Source of the DNA: Paramyrothecium sp. XJ0827
Taxonomy: Eukaryota; Ascomycota; Sordariomycetes; Hypocreales; Stachybotryaceae
Length of the DNA stretch: 64,000 nt
Assembly: GCA_020881915.1 (NCBI GenBank)
Contig: JAJFPB010000001.1
Coordinates: 3,410,001 to 3,474,000 of the forward strand
Direction of reading: 5' to 3'
Made by a program: the position numbers and the translations under genes. Each line of letters starts with the position of its first letter. Positions within the stretch are counted from its first letter, which is position 1. Below the pieces are notes generated by a model. It saw only the letters and a program-made list of their open reading frames with translations, was not told the DNA's origin and did not search any database. Below are positions 45,546 through 58,158 of this stretch, piece after piece.

Positions 45546-48500
45546 TTGGTAGGTAGGTAAGGTATGGGGAAGGTGGGCGAAACAATCGAGGAAGGAGAGG
45601 TGCCGGAGATCTTGAAACGAGGAAAGCACGACCCGGGAAGTCGTGGGCATAAATCAGAAGCACGCGAAGACACAAAGCACATGGGCATCACGAGCATCAC
45701 GGCCCTCGGCCACGGTGCGGGACACCTCATCGCGGCCTTTAATACGTAGATGGATGGGTCTGGTAAGGTAGGTCCATTGACATCTGACGTGAGGTCAGCT
45801 CCGGCCGGCCAAGTCCAGCACAGTGAGTGGCTATCTCAAACCCTGCTGCATCCTACCCCGGCTACCCTGCCCTTCGTTGGTGCTGAATCCCCACCCCCTT
45901 GTCGCCTGTTGGTTTTTTTCTGGTGGGTGTCGACGGTGCTCTCGGACACTAATGCAAGCTTCATGGTTGCTAGGCGCTCTGAATCCCGGCCCGCATGGTC
46001 TAACCGAGAGGGGGGGCCTGCTAGGGTTCTCCAGCTTCCCGTCACTGAACGCCCTGCCGCCCTAGCCACTTAGACCGACTCGTCGTGTCTGGCAAACTTG
46101 AGGCTGTGTCTTGCTTTCCCTAGGGCATGGCCGAGACAACTTGACTTGGCGAGCTCTTTTGGTCGATGGAGGGAGACATCGCTGTTGTGGCGGGCGTGCA
46201 CCTCGCCGCTCAACTAGTCAGGTTCATCGATCGTATCGATACACACAAGGCCAGCAGTTGTGTGACTGAGTCCCTCCACATGAGGCTCAAATGCCCTGCT
46301 ACACTCGAGAGGCCATCAGCACATGTGAAAGCAAACCCCGCTCTCATCCGTCGTCGAGGCTCTCCATATTCGTGCAAAGTGCAAAAAACATCGAATCGCA
46401 TCCATCAACATTCAAGTCGCAAGTTGATCGGCACATCCCCAGACGTCAAGGGGGATGACACGCCAATGCATCCACTTGTCGATTAAACCTGTCTCTGTGC
46501 CCTCCTCTTGAGCATCTCTCATCACCATCCCTCGGAATTGATATCGGCCAGACGATCCTGCAGGGCAGCATTTTCACTGAGGAGACTACGCTAACTCCTG
46601 CATCTTGCCTGCTACTTTGGGACATGTCGAATTGCATCCGAACCTTTTGCCTGCACGCACACTGGCATGGGGTTGGGGTTGGTGGCAGCTCAGTTCGGTA
46701 CCAAGGCGCCCGTTTGCATCTAGGCTTGTTGTGCTCGCGAATGTTTTCTTTTCTCCGTTTCCTTTTTCCCCTCCTTCCCTCTCTTTACTTTTCTCCTCTC
46801 TTGCCCCGTCATGCGCCATCACTACAGGAAACTCCGTCCCGTGTCCTGGCTTGCCTGGGCACCCCGAATATTTCCTACAAAGGGAGGCCGAAACCAGCAC
46901 GAGATGTAGGCGGGGCAAACTCGTAGAATGCCGCCGACCTCTTACGTCCTTCTCATTTCTCACTTCTCTTACCTCCACTGCATTAGACACATCCAGAGGA
47001 CTATCATGCACCTGGGCCTATAGCTCCAATGATAGATTGTAATTCGTCTCGTTAGCCCCCAAAGGATACAGCGCCCCATGACTGTGGCGTTTCGGCTACG
47101 GTCCTGAACACGGGACCTTCCAACCTGATGCCAGCAGCATTTGGTCATTTGCAGTCCCAGAACGATTCTGTGCATTGCTCTTCCATCCTGTGTTCGCCAT
47201 CGTTTTGCTTCTGTGCCCTTTCTTGGGACCTTTTTTCGTAAACGATTCTTTCTAATCTCACCCCAGTGTCTGTTGCTGTGACGCAAACTTTGTTCACGGG
47301 CTTCCTCTCCGAGCCAAGCAATCGCCCCCAGTGAAGACACGTTCAAAACATGCTGCCGTTGCCGTTGCACAGCGCATGTGTCAAGAGCTTGACTCAGGTA
47401 GTTCCTCAACAAGCATCCCACGCTTGAATTCCCTCGATGGACACTCGAAAACGCCTCGCCATTCTCATCAGGACAGTGCACACTCGCCGGAAGTCGATCG
47501 AGCTCGTGATTCATCGCTCCTAGTCCTCTGCGTACATGACAAAAAGAAAACCAGAGCCAGCCATTCGCGCAACAGCTGTTCGTTGCAAAGAGCTGGCTCA
47601 GAATAAGAAATTTGCACCCATGCGAGGGAGGTATGATCTGCGCCATCATGAGGAGGTTGTCACGCGAAGTGGCCCCTTCGAAAGCGTGCGGCTGGGCCCG
47701 TGGTCCAATCACTATTGCGAGAACGACGGGCACAGGCGTAGTCCGGCTCAGGTTGTTGCATGCGCACGGCTGGGTGGCTGACCACAGCCTGGGAAAGGCC
47801 AACTCGCCATGGCCCACCGCACCGCTCTGCCCTCCCCGGATTCGCCTCCGATGGCCCGGCTACAAGGACTTGGGTTACGGTTCCGCCTCTTGCAGGCCTA
47901 CAGGCTATTGGACTACCTTGTTGCAGCAAGCGGCGACAGTTGGATGGCAGCACCCTTGTGTTAGTCTGAGCACACAGTTGATTGACTCCAATATTCAAGG
48001 CCCTGCGCCGTCGCCTTTCCCAGTGATTTTGCGCCACGGCTTACAAGCTTGTCGGATCACTCTTCCAGCTTTCAAGTCCAAGGTTAGGCCCAGTTTATCT
48101 TTGGCATCTACAAACCTGGCAGGGGCCCCGGGTACTTCGTAGCATGATTCCATCCTGTCCATTTCTAAAATGGTACACGTCGAATCTAACATTTGCAAGT
48201 TTCTGCTGTCTCACATCATACAGGGTCCGGCGACGCCATCTCAGCTTGAAACTGACGTCAAGAACGCTCGCGTCGATCATTCGCTCATGCTCGCAACGGG
48301 ATGCTGTTGCTTTTTGTTTCTTCTGCCGGTTCGTTGATCTCAGTCCGCAACGAGTCAAGCACCACCCTCTGCCTGCCACCGTTGGGTTTGTTGCTCAAGG
48401 CGTAAATTTACATAGGCGAATGGCCATTCTATTCCATCTTACACTGCCGTCTTCGTCGATCACCGAAACATCAGCCTTTCCTTTCCGCAACCTAACCGCG

Positions 48501-49794
48501 CGATGGACCTAACCACAGGTCGCCGATCTGGCAATGAACAGGCAACTGCAGGGGAGACTCAACATGTAGCGACAGCGTACAGCAACTCCTACAATAAGCA
48601 ATGCTCAAAATGGCCACTTGCTACCAAAATTGCACAAAGTATTACGCTAAGGAATGCCTCATACTCGTGGTATGTGTGCTTCTTGGCCAATGTCGAGGCG
48701 GCCTCCCCGTGATGCGAACTTTTGGAGCCCTGAGATCCACACTGCGGGCAGCAAACGGCTGAAAGCTTCAGGTCGGCCACTCTCGCAGGCTGGTTCGTTT
48801 CATCACGAACACGAAACGAAATTTCTCTTACCATCTTTGCTTTTTCCACTTTACGTGTCGCGCAGCAAGCCAAAGGTTGGTATCGGCGCCCCTGTCTCAG
48901 AGCCATCGACTAGACTGAGTTAGTTGGGCATGGCAAGAAGAGGAGACAAAGCAAAAATGTCTGAATTGGTAGCAAGCTCTAGCAAGCCAGTCACTTCTGT
49001 CCGGGCTAACTTCAGTCTCGATCATCGCACGTTTGTGTGAGGAAATGGTGGCTCGTTGCCTGCTAGCCAGTTGTGAAGCAGCATCTACTTCGTGGGTCGT
49101 TCTCGATGAAACAAACTGATCTTTCAGAGGGTTGCTTCCGTCTCGAAGTAAGTGTCGCACCGCTGGGATCGGTCCTCGTGAGCAAGTTGCTACGTATGTT
49201 GAGCTTGGACGACACCCACTGCGTTCCTCCACTCAAGTGGTATCACCAAATGTTGGCATGACTTAGACTTGAGAGGATCGATACACATAGAGGTGGACAG
49301 TGGCTCAATAAGCAGAGCCAAAGGGAGAAGTTTGCTGTAGTCATCTGCGAAACATGGGAATGTTTTGTTCACCTAGTCTACTCTCCAAAACCGAGACTAG
49401 CAGTTCGGCCTGACGATACTAGCAGCGACGCATCGACCAGCCTCAGATCCGGGTGCACACCAAGAAACTTTGAGGAGAGTGTCCTGAAACAAAACTTCAG
49501 GCTCCAAAGTCACATATTGATCAAGCTAGCTCCCCGAAACATGGCTCCCTACGACATGGAAGAGTCCATTTCCTAGATCACGAGGCTTCTGTAGCCGACC
49601 CATGAGCAGACTGAAAGTGAGGCTAACTGCTGTCTGGCATCACAAGATCAAGTCCTACTCTCTCGTAGCTCCAAAGAATTGAGCCCTAATCGTACTCGAG
49701 CCAGCAATCAAGTTTACTGTGGCTAGTTGAGTCTTTATAGTGAAGGGCCGCGCCTAAGAGAGGTATTGTAACATACAACCTGAGGGGGCACATC

Positions 49795-49945
49795 ATCTTT
49801 TAGTAGCTAAATTACTTTGGTTGATATGATTTTATAAATCACATTTCTGTAAGAAATTTAAGAGAGCTCTACAAGCTTTTTAACAGCTTTCTCTTATGTT
49901 TTTCTTAATGATATCATTGAGTGTTGTACAATTTCTAATTTCCCT
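49795..49945. other. AT-rich island
   Basis: Visibly A/T-rich compared with flanks, with many TTTT, AAATT and TTAA words and no open frame. Could be a remnant of a repeat degraded by C-to-T mutation. Confidence 0.45.
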
Positions 49946-50797
49946 CTAGCCGCCTGGCATGCCACGATCCAGCTTCAAGCCGTGAAATGCCCCGACAGGG
50001 GAATAAGTCAGTCCTGAGAAAGCTCACAGCCATGGTACTTTTGTCCGACACAGCTTGGCTGTCTGAACGGTGGCACAGAGAGCGATCGTAGGAGGGCTGC
50101 CTAGCTGGGGTACCTGTCTGTGTTTGTGATAGCAGAGCGTCTCGATGATTCACAATAAAGTGCAGTCACAACGACAAGACAGTGGCTTGGGTGCGCGCAT
50201 CCAATCGCCGCCGGCATCCCCCCATGAATTTCGGAGTTGACGGGCCCCGGTCTTGCGGCGCCACGGACGAACCGACCAGCTGCAGCTGAACGTCAGCGCG
50301 GCAAATCTCTAGACAGCGCTCGATTTGGTGACACAGACTACCCGTGCTCGATCTTGCATCGGATGCCCCGTGTGCCACCCATCTCGTGGACATCCGGCGC
50401 TATATCCCCCCGTCAGTAGGGGGTGTGTGTAATTGGAAAGTCTTCTTCCTTCACTTCTCGGTTCTGTCTCTACAGCTCGATGGAGTGCCACGAGTTGTGT
50501 CGTACCGCACCACGACATCAACACGCGAGGTCTAGATCTGGGTCCATGGGAAGACCGGGCCGTCGGAAACATGTTTCGTATATACCAAGATCTGATTGCG
50601 ATATGCTGCACGGAGTCCTGTCAAGAACTACTCCAATCCAATTGTTACGTAGGAGAAACATATGCTGCATAGCTAGAGCAGCTTATCCCCCAACACGGCC
50701 GTACTGGCTCGACTTGCTAGATATTCCTTATCGGGTAGATTGCAAGGCTTCTTCTGACTCCGCTCCGATACAGGTTGTCGTTCCTCATCGAAGTCAT

Positions 50798-52055
50798 TCA
50801 CAGCCTTGAGGAGCCTCCTTCGCTGTCCACGTCTCCAAACAAGTTCATGAAGGAGTTATGCACCTCGTCAGTCAAATCGCTGGCTTGGAGACTACGGCCC
50901 TTCTTGATGAAAGCCAGGCGAGAGCAACCCTGTACATGATGTTAGCCATGCTCGAGTTGGACGACAACAGGACTGGACAGTCTTCACTCGTCCACGGGCA
51001 ATAACGGACGACGGGAGAAACTTACTCTTGCTATCGCGCAGCCTCCAAACGCTGCAAGTCCCATGGTTTCCTCCTCAGTGAACGGTTCATCCTTGGATTC
51101 CCACAGCCCCTCATGGTAGGCCTTCCTCCAGCCCAGGAACGTAGCCAGCGCTCCAGTCAAGGTGTCGCCCTGGCCTCCACTCCTCTTCTTGCCGCCCTCG
51201 AGGTCCACTTCGAGAGTCACGCGCCCGTTGGAGATGTAGTCCTTGGCCCCCTTTTGGATGACGATGGGCCCGTCCAGTGCTTGCGCGAGAGTTTCCACCC
51301 GCTTCGTCGGCGAATCCGCCGGCACGTCGATCTTGAGAGCCTCGCACAGGCGGCCAAATTCAACCACGTTGGGCGTCAGAATGGCTGTCTTGTAGCCTTT
51401 GATGAGCGATGGCTCCTTCTGCACCACCAACAGGGCATCCGCGTCCAGCACAATTGGCAGTCCCTTTTCGCGTGCTTTTCGAATCACACGGAGCACCGTC
51501 TCCTGCATCAGGGGGTCGCGGCCGAGGCCAGGTCCGATGACAAGAGCGTGGAGGCGCGGGAACATCTCGGCAACATTGTCGGCTATCTTGTCCGGATTCG
51601 CCTCTGTGTCCTTGGACTCCTGACCAGGAGAGCCGCAGTCGGGCGACTGGCGCATGATTGGGTGGACCATGAGGTTTGGCGAGTAAGTCTTGATGACAGC
51701 CCCAGCTCCCGGCGTGCAAATCACATGAGACTAGAGCGAGTGGTTAGATATGGTTTCCCATGGCATCCGTCCGCAGTGCCCTCCCCTCATCTGCCGCGAG
51801 CCACTCACCATATCGCAGCCCAACCTCGCGCTGGCCATGGCCGAGAAGTATGGCGCGCCAGCATAATCCTGACTGCCGCCAATGACGGCGATTCTTCCTA
51901 GCTGACCTAAGGGGAGTTGAGCTTCTCTTCCGACGAACGTCCTGGTGTTTCTACTGACCCTTGTGGAAGCTCTCCAGCATCGGGGGAATCAGACGCTGCA
52001 CCTTCGCTAGGGTGCTTCTGGTCGATGCAGACATCTCGGGTGCCGATGTATCCAT
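50798..52055 (-). CDS. ATP-dependent NAD(P)H-hydrate dehydratase
   Basis: Exons 51959-52055, 51809-51906, 51026-51730 and 50798-50929 (343 aa); introns of 52, 78 and 96 nt. The enzyme repairs damaged NAD(P)HX with ATP. Ribokinase-like fold: [71 protein letters not shown], the nucleotide motif [15 protein letters not shown] and C-terminal [15 protein letters not shown]. Start: [12 protein letters not shown] has ATGs at 52055 and 52034, either usable. The frame is also open from 52229 with no ATG, and that leader looks like a mitochondrial presequence (see findings). Gene order with ATP1 on the same strand has no obvious functional meaning. Confidence 0.93.
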
Positions 52056-52669
52056 GAGAGGAATGAGATGAGAATGAAGAGCAGGGTCTTGCTCAGTATA
52101 GCTTGTAGTTTCAGAGTTTCGGCAAGCAATTATGGAACGAATGACAACACGATGAAACGCTGATTGAGTTTGCGGTTCTAATGAGGAAAAAAGATTATGA
52201 CACGGTCGTAAACGAAATAGTTGGACCACTTATTAGCGAGGACGTTTTGTTTGGACCTGCAGCTAACGGCCGCAATGCGTCAACCACTAATCGGTTATTG
52301 CACGTTCATGATGTCACTGACGTGGCCCAATGAAGTAAGCCAATCTTCAAGCTAAACCACTCCCTACTCAATACATGCAGCGTACGACAGCAGGTGGGTT
52401 GGCACTAATCGCGCGTAGCAATAGAATTACTAGTATTTTAATGACAAAGGAATCGAGGGTGTTCATTGAGTTTGAGCTCTATTTTACAAGTGGTAGTACG
52501 ATTGGCGATCCCCTTCTTTTCACCATTCGCTCCGTCAGGCGCAATCCCTCGACTATTCCCTCCGCTTCTAAGAGAGAAGAACAACTACAATATTCGGTAT
52601 AGACAGCAGCATCCCCATAAGCTCCCCTCTCTAGTCTGCTCGAGGTGCCTGATGGTGGTAGTGTATCAT
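52056..52669. other. Dehydratase promoter and ATP1 3' flank
   Basis: No further gene recognised; the first 174 bases are an ATG-less open leader of the dehydratase frame. Confidence 0.5.
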
Positions 52670-55041
52670 TTAAGCGAGGAAGCTCTTGATGAAGGACTGG
52701 GTGACCTCCTTCAGCTTGGCCTCAGTCTCCTTGCTGATGGCGCCCTCCTTGTCAATGGTGGCGAGCAGGTCAGCCTCGTTGGTCTTGAGGTGAGCGAGGT
52801 AGTCAGACTCCCACTGAAGGACCTTGTCGACAGGGAGAGTGTCGAGGTAACCGTTGACACCGGCGAAGATCAGGGGAACCATCTCGTTGACGGCCATGGG
52901 GGAGTACTGCTTCTGCTTGAGGAGCTCGGTCAACTGTGAAAGCATTGTCAGTCGTCGTGCACAAAATGTCTCAGATCGAGTAGTAACTTACACGCTCACC
53001 ACGGCTCAGGGTCTGCTTGGTGGAGGCATCCAGATCGGAACCGAACTGGGCGAAGGCAGCGACCTCACGGTACTGGGCCAAGAAGAGCTTGAGCGAACCA
53101 GCGACTTGCTTCATGGCCTTGAGCTGAGCGGCGGAACCGACACGAGAGACGGAAAGACCGACGTTAATGGCGGGACGGATACCCTTGTAGAACAGCTCGG
53201 ACTCCAGGAAGATCTGGCCGTCGGTAATGGAAATGACGTTGGTGGGAATGTAGGCAGACACGTCACCACCCTGGGTCTCAATGACGGGCAGGGCAGTCAT
53301 GGAACCGCCACCGTGCTTGTCGTTGAGCTTGGCGGCACGCTCCAGAAGACGGGAGTGCAGGTAGAAAACGTCACCGGGGTAAGCCTCACGACCGGGAGGA
53401 CGACGGAGCAGCAGAGACATCTGACGGTAGGCAACGGCCTGCTTGGACAGATCGTCGTAGATGATCAGGGAGTGCTTTCCGTTGTCTCGGAACCATTCTC
53501 CAATGGATGCACCTGTATAAAACAAACAAAGCGTTAGACATTAGATACAAACGTGGTGGTGATAATCAGTAGCAAGGCAATAGGCAATGGGTTGTGGTGT
53601 TGAGCATCAGGACGATAGAATGTGATTAAAGTGGGGCCATGTTGGGGTTGGCAGTAGGGTACGTACCGGTGAAGGGAGCAATGTACTGGAGGGGAGCGGC
53701 CTCAGAGGCAGTAGCAGCAACAACGATGGAGTACTTCATGGCGTCGTTCTCCTCGAGGGTCTTGACGAACTGAGCAACGGTGGAACGCTTCTGGCCGACG
53801 GCGACGTAGACGCAGTAAAGCTTCTTGGTCTCGTCGTTGCCGTCGTTCCATCGCTTCTGGTTAAGGATGGCGTCAAGAGCAACGGCAGTCTTGCCGGTCT
53901 GACGATCACCGATGATCAACTCACGCTGGCCACGACCGATGGGAACCATGGCGTCGATGGACTTAAGACCAGTCTGGACGGGCTGGTTGACGGACTTGCG
54001 AGGCAGAATACCGGGAGCCTTGAGCTGAGCACGGCGCTTCTCCTTGGTGTTAAGGGGGCCCTTGCCGTCAATGGGGTTGCCGAGAGCATCGACGACACGA
54101 CCCAGCAGCTCAGGGCCGACGGGGACGTCGACCTGGGACGACTGTTAGCAATGCCATTGCAGGAGGACGTTTCGATGCAAGATTGTCTGAACTTACAATC
54201 TCGCCGGTACGCTTGACAGTCTCACCCTCCTTGACGAGACGATCGGAACCGAACAACACAACACCGACCTGGCCGGCCTCTAGGTTCATGCACATGCCCT
54301 TCACACCGGAAGCGAACCTGAAGAGAAATGTTAGCGAATGAAAGAGAGTAGACAAGAGCAACCAATTGAGTTACTTACTCGACAAGCTCCTCGGCCTGGA
54401 CATTGGCCATACCGTGAACACGGGCGATACCGTCACTGCAAGGTGAAAAAGAATTCAGTTAGCTTCCCATCATTCATGATTGTGTGTTTGTTGTCCCGGC
54501 GATTGCCCAGTTGCTTTGCTCCAGAGCGATAGCAACGGTGGCCAAAAGTTTTCTCGGTGTCCGAGCGGGCTACACAATGGGAGCTCCACATACCCGACAG
54601 ACAGAACACGACCAGTCTCGGCAAGACCAGACTCCTCCTGAACACCACGGATGCGCTGCTCAAGGATAGAGGAAACCTCGGTCGGGGAAGCCTTGGCGTC
54701 GGAGGCGTAGAATCGGGCAGCGTTGATGGCGGCGGGTGCGGCATTTCGGGCCTGTCATTGAAACCCCAAGTTAGCCGGGTGCCAAAATTTCTACCACGTG
54801 GAGCGAGCCCAGGAGCCGCAAAGAGCTCAAAAAAGCTCCTGCACGACGTCGAAACGATGTGTAGTAGCTCAATTGAGCTCCTGGAGGCTTTTCGTGATGG
54901 ATGCACGACGCCTAGCTCGGGTTCGGGATGGAATTGAGGCCGGCTCGACGGAAACCGTGGCTGACTTACCGCAGCGACTCTGCCGGCGGCAGAGACGGCG
55001 CCGACAGCGCGCGTGGACTGGCGAAGAGCGTTGCGGAACAT
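52670..55041 (-). CDS. ATP1: Mitochondrial F1 ATP synthase alpha subunit
   Basis: Seven exons: 54970-55041, 54594-54751, 54379-54435, 54197-54317, 53667-54132, 52992-53512 and 52670-52933 (552 aa). Introns range from 58 to 218 nt; three of them (218, 158, 154) are long for this window. The N-terminus [20 protein letters not shown] is a mitochondrial presequence. Then come [40 protein letters not shown], the P-loop [13 protein letters not shown], and the alpha/beta signature [16 protein letters not shown]. The C-terminal helices end IKSFLA. It forms the alpha3-beta3 catalytic head of complex V on the matrix side. All joins restore family sequence. Strong C-ending codon bias fits high expression. 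Confidence 0.97.
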
Positions 55042-56215
55042 ATTAGGAGAGGTACTTAATGACCTGGGATGGAAGGGAAACAATTGCAGCGACGTGCAAT
55101 TGAGGGAGGGGAGATTTGGGGGTTGTGGTGCTGCCTTTGCAGAAGAGCAAATGGAGTTTTTCGAGAGGACATTGACGAGGAGCAGAGTCTGTTCTGCCCC
55201 GGAGAGGGAGACATGTGGGGCGGATCCAGCAAGCTGGCCAATCGTGGTAAAAAGCGCGGTTTTGCCTGGAAATTCCGACGTCGCCCTAACAATTTCCCAT
55301 ATTGGGTTTAGCCTTAGGAGAGTAAAGAGCCGTTCATTTCCCGAGCCCGCAGTGAGCTCATCCATCTTTTGGCCTACCCTAAAGCGCAGCTGAGGATCGT
55401 AAGCCAGTGCAATTCTCGCCACAGGTGGTTGTCATCATGGTTTAGTGCCCGATGTTGGATCATGGAACATGCTTGTATACTGGACTGGGAAGTTTCTTCG
55501 ATCACAACTACATAGTCCTCGAGTATGCAGCGAGGCGAGGTGATATCCTGCACTTTCCTCATCTTCCACTCGGCACTTTGATTCGGACATTGCAAAGCCG
55601 GCTCAACCGATATCGATAGTTGATAGCTGGCCCGGTTACAATCTTCAGCACTGGCCGACGGATTGCCAAGGACGACATTTACCACCAGGTCCTCACGGAT
55701 GTCGCAGTACTATCATTGTTACCTCCCAAGGTTGATAGATATTGTCTCTTGAACGAATCCCAGTAGACGGCGAATCTCATAGACGAATACCGACAGCATA
55801 GAATTTCTACCACAACCACTAGCAACGCAACTCGGCACTGAGATCACGGACGTATTACAATTTTTGTCAGCGACCCAAGTAGTCAAGCTGGCCTCTTCAG
55901 TCACTATGTCAGCTTCAACGTCGATAGGTCCAGCCATAGGTTGCTTCTACTATTTCGTTCCCACATCACACATCAAATGCATCTGTCGAGGGGCATGGAC
56001 AAGTATTGTTGTGGAATGACACAGAAACCATGTCCCATCACATTCAGTGCGAGTATGAAGAAGCCGGCATGACGCCGGTCGGTCTCTGAGGCCGTAGCTT
56101 GACTTGATTTCAAGCCAAGCTGATGCAAAGGCAACATAAGTTACATGACCGCATGATTTCCCTTTTTGATATTCGCCGTGCCCATCCGTAAAAAAAATAA
56201 CAAGAGACGTCCCAT
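55042..56215. other. ATP1 promoter and RPL11 3' flank
   Basis: No coding exon recognised between the two genes. Confidence 0.5.
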
Positions 56216-56858
56216 TTATCGGACAATGCCATCGAATCTCTGCTTGAACCACTTGACGGTCTCCTCGCGCTTGATCTTGTGGCTGGCACCAATCTTGGAC
56301 TTCATGCGGCGGCGGCGGGTGACACGCTCACCGGGACGGGTCATGCAGCAGTAGAAGTCCATGCCGTAGATACCGATGGAGGGGTCGTACTTGATGCCGA
56401 GATCGATGTGCTCGCTGATACCGAAACCGAAGTTGCCAGTCTCGGAGAAGTTGCGCTTGCGCAGCTCGTACTCCTTGACCTTGAGGCCACGCTCAAGAAT
56501 CTCCTCAGCCTGGATGACTGTTAATTCGCTGCCCTCCACGGAAAATTGACACCAGAATTATAATTACCTTGGGACCACGGACGGTAACGTGGACAGCAAT
56601 CTTTTCGTTACGACGGATACCGAAGGTACGGACGGTGTAACGGGCCTTGCCTGGAGGAAATGGTCAAAAGGGCCCATTTGAATACGGATGCGATTCTGCA
56701 ATTGAAGACGTACTGTAGACAGGAGTCTGACCAGACAGCTGCTCAAGCACCTTGGCGGCACGAGTGAGCCTGTCACCGGATTCACCGACGGAGATGTTCA
56801 GAACGAGCTTCTGAATCTTGAGCTCCCGCATGGGGTTGTTAGCCTTCTCGGACGCCAT
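56216..56858 (-). CDS. RPL11: 60S ribosomal protein L11 (uL5)
   Basis: Exons 56714-56858, 56568-56650 and 56216-56509 (173 aa); introns of 63 and 58 nt. The last acceptor is the ccag before GCTGAGGAG; an earlier acag is out of family register (it would add VIQ). Signatures: [80 protein letters not shown] and [14 protein letters not shown]. uL5 binds 5S rRNA with uL18 and sits in the central protuberance of the large subunit. Length and ends are normal. Divergent from SmB across 360 bp. Confidence 0.97.
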
Positions 56859-57218
56859 GGCTGCTGTGTTGATCGACGATGGTTGATTGTCTGGTCGGAA
56901 GTGCAAAAGCGGGCGTTGAAGGTTTGGGGAATTTTGTGAAGCCTTGAAATTTCGAGGGTTTCTCTGCCCTCGCACAGGTTTGAGCAAAAAAGTGGAGAGT
57001 GATCCACGCCCGATGCGGACTAGCGCAGTATGGAGGTACATCCGTCATGTACCTCTTTCAGCCTTCCGCATCAGGCTCCGCAAAGTTTGGACCTCATCTT
57101 CGCTTCGGAGCATCTAAAGCACTGGAGCTATCACGTCGCGGTCAAGGCTTCGTGAGGAATAACAATTTTTGAAACCTGAGACGTGCTACCCTGCAAGTCC
57201 TCAAACCCAACATTCAAG
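56859..57218. promoter_or_regulatory. Shared divergent promoter RPL11 / SmB
   Basis: 360 bp between start codons of a ribosomal protein gene and a core spliceosome gene; no coding exon or obvious TATA box. Confidence 0.5.
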
Positions 57219-58158
57219 ATGTCGAACAAGCAAGGCAAGATGGTATGTGCCACCCCAATATCCTTTACCGCCCTTGGCGAGTCTTATGCTAATCCAACTT
57301 TGTTCTATTTCCAGGCCGGTTATGTACGTATATCTTCTTGTCGCAATGCTCCGAACACATCGGCGCGGGTGTCTCTTCTGGCATAAGCTGATACAAAACC
57401 ACCAGATTAACTGGCGCATGCGAGTCACCCTGCACGATGGGCGATCCATGACGGGCCAAATGTTGGCTTTTGACAAGGTGAATGATGATGCTGATCAGAA
57501 ATGGAACAAACTGCTCACTGGCTACTAGCATATGAACCTTGTCCTAGCCGACACCGAAGAATTCCGACGCGTCAAGCGAAAGCAGAACAAGCCTTCAGCG
57601 CCTGGTGCCAGCAGCTCCAGCGCCCAAACGATCGAGACAGAAGAAAAGCGTACCCTGGGTCTGACTATTGTTCGCGGCGCGCATATCATTTCGCTGTCCG
57701 TCGAATCTCCTCCTCCTGCGGATCCTAGCGCGCGACTGGGAAAGAGTGCCCCTGGCGGAATTGCTTCTACTTTGCAAGCTGGCCCTGGCGTGGCCAAGCC
57801 TGTTGGACGCGGAGCTGCCCCTCCTTCGTTGGCTGTAAGTAGTCATACACCCCAATCAGTGACGATGGCTGACCTTATTGATAGGGACCTGCGGCTGGTG
57901 TTGGTGCAGGTGCGCCGCCTCCGGGATTCCCTGGATTCCCTGGATCTGCTCCTCCTGGATTCCCTGGTCGTGGTGGTTAGTGTTGCCCCCCCCTCATTGC
58001 CTCTCGTCTTTCAACTAACATCGTCAGGCCCTCCTCCTGGCTTCCCTGGAGGTTTCCCTTCGCCTGGCGGCTTCCCTGGCGGCGCCTCATTTCCTCCTGG
58101 TTTCCCTCCTGCTGGAGGACCGCCGCCTCCGGGATTCAACCCCCCACCCCGACGATAA
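57219..58158 (+). CDS. SMB1: Core spliceosomal protein SmB/B'
   Basis: Six exons: 57219-57242, 57315-57323, 57406-57477, 57529-57834, 57885-57975 and 58028-58158 (210 aa). Exon 2 has only 9 nt (Ala-Gly-Tyr) and is needed to rebuild MSNKQGKM-AGY-INWRMRV, the conserved start. Sm1 (INWRMRVTLHDGRSMTGQML to HMNLVLADTEEF) and Sm2 (LGLTIVRGAHIISLSVE) motifs are complete. The C-terminal tail is Pro/Gly/Phe-rich with PPGFPG repeats and contains PGRGG, the site type methylated in SmB. SmB is part of the seven-membered Sm ring around U1, U2, U4 and U5 snRNA. Six exons in 210 codons is unusually split for this window. Confidence 0.96.

Larger units (their letters stand above)
44793..50797. other. Six-kilobase stretch without a supportable gene
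   Basis: Left part is the promoter side of the 541-aa gene with two tandem repeats (45394-45545). About 46740-46800 is CT-rich on the plus strand and could be a leader, but no coding exon follows. A 282-codon minus-strand frame at 46969-47817 starts with GTG, is rich in Cys, Trp and Arg and has no recognisable domain; I do not call it. About 49795-49945 is AT-rich. Confidence 0.45.

Noticed and set aside
46969..47817. 282-codon minus-strand ORF as a gene
   Set aside because: Starts with GTG, unusual composition (many Cys, Trp, Arg), no domain, no splice-supported extension. Kept as an observation, not as a CDS.
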